Below are positions 17,633 to 17,698 of a stretch of 17,698 nt of DNA, piece by piece; position 1 is the first letter of the stretch; each line of letters begins with the position of its first letter. A program made the position numbers and the translations under genes. The notes below the pieces were generated by a model. That model made no database searches and was not told the origin of the DNA. It saw nothing but the letters and a program-made list of their open reading frames with translations. Origin of the DNA: JADGRA01 sp035622755 (GTDB taxonomy: Bacteria; Myxococcota; Myxococcia; Myxococcales; Myxococcaceae); assembly GCA_035622755.1 (NCBI GenBank), contig DASPUU010000151.1, positions 1 through 17,698 of the forward strand, in the 5' to 3' direction.

Positions 17633-17657
17633 GGAGAACCGCCGCCCGGGGAACCGC
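17630..17657 (-). repeat. Tandem 13-bp direct repeat upstream of the helix-turn-helix gene
   Basis: On the minus strand GCGGTTCCCCGGG (17645-17657) is followed by GCGGTTCTCCGAG (17630-17642), 11 of 13 identical with a 15-nt period. It sits directly before the first gene of the pil operon and partly overlaps its Shine-Dalgarno sequence. A regulator-binding or translational-operator role is possible but unproven. Confidence 0.4.
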
Positions 17658-17698
17658 TCCTTCCCCCGATCAGACCCCGAGTATCCCCACGGGCCGGA

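Noticed and set aside
17680..17685. GATACT on the minus strand as a -10 box for the pil operon
   Set aside because: The -35 region would lie at or beyond the window edge, so it cannot be judged.

Overview
The window is very GC-rich, with almost every third codon position G or C. Its gene content points to a deltaproteobacterium of the myxobacterial type (Myxococcus/Anaeromyxobacter relatives). The pointers are a pilMNOPQ cluster whose secretin has three AMIN-like domains, a Roadblock/LC7 gene beside it, and long TPR proteins with an acidic linker. The lineage is inferred from gene content and base composition; no rRNA or other marker is present.

All 14 genes lie on the minus strand, so transcription runs from position 17698 towards position 1. 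The first block (17622 to 7976) reads: a small XRE-type helix-turn-helix gene; pilM, pilN, pilO, pilP and pilQ (type IV pilus alignment subcomplex and outer-membrane secretin); a lipoprotein of unknown function; a Roadblock/LC7 protein; efp (elongation factor P); accB and accC (biotin carrier and biotin carboxylase of acetyl-CoA carboxylase). Genes overlap by 4 nt or are separated by at most 61 nt, so the block looks like one operon. No pilin, no PilB/PilT motor ATPase and no PilC is present.

The only sizeable intergenic gap is 234 nt (7742-7975). It holds a GC-rich hairpin just after accC, a promoter-like sequence (7869-7898) and a leader with three copies of one 8-mer. No stretch over 300 nt lacks a gene.

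The second block (7741 to 1) reads: an 869-aa cytoplasmic TPR protein, an ExeA/GspA-like AAA+ ATPase, a TamB-family AsmA-like protein, and the start of a POTRA-containing Omp85 (TamA/BamA-like) protein that runs off the left edge. This is an outer-membrane biogenesis module.

The window therefore joins type IV pilus envelope machinery, fatty-acid synthesis entry, translation of proline-rich proteins, and outer-membrane assembly. Most genes belong to known families. The least explained parts are the pilQ-linked lipoprotein, the Roadblock protein, the helix-turn-helix gene at the head of the pil operon, and the TPR/AAA+ pair beside tamB. No mobile element, CRISPR array, tRNA or rRNA was seen.
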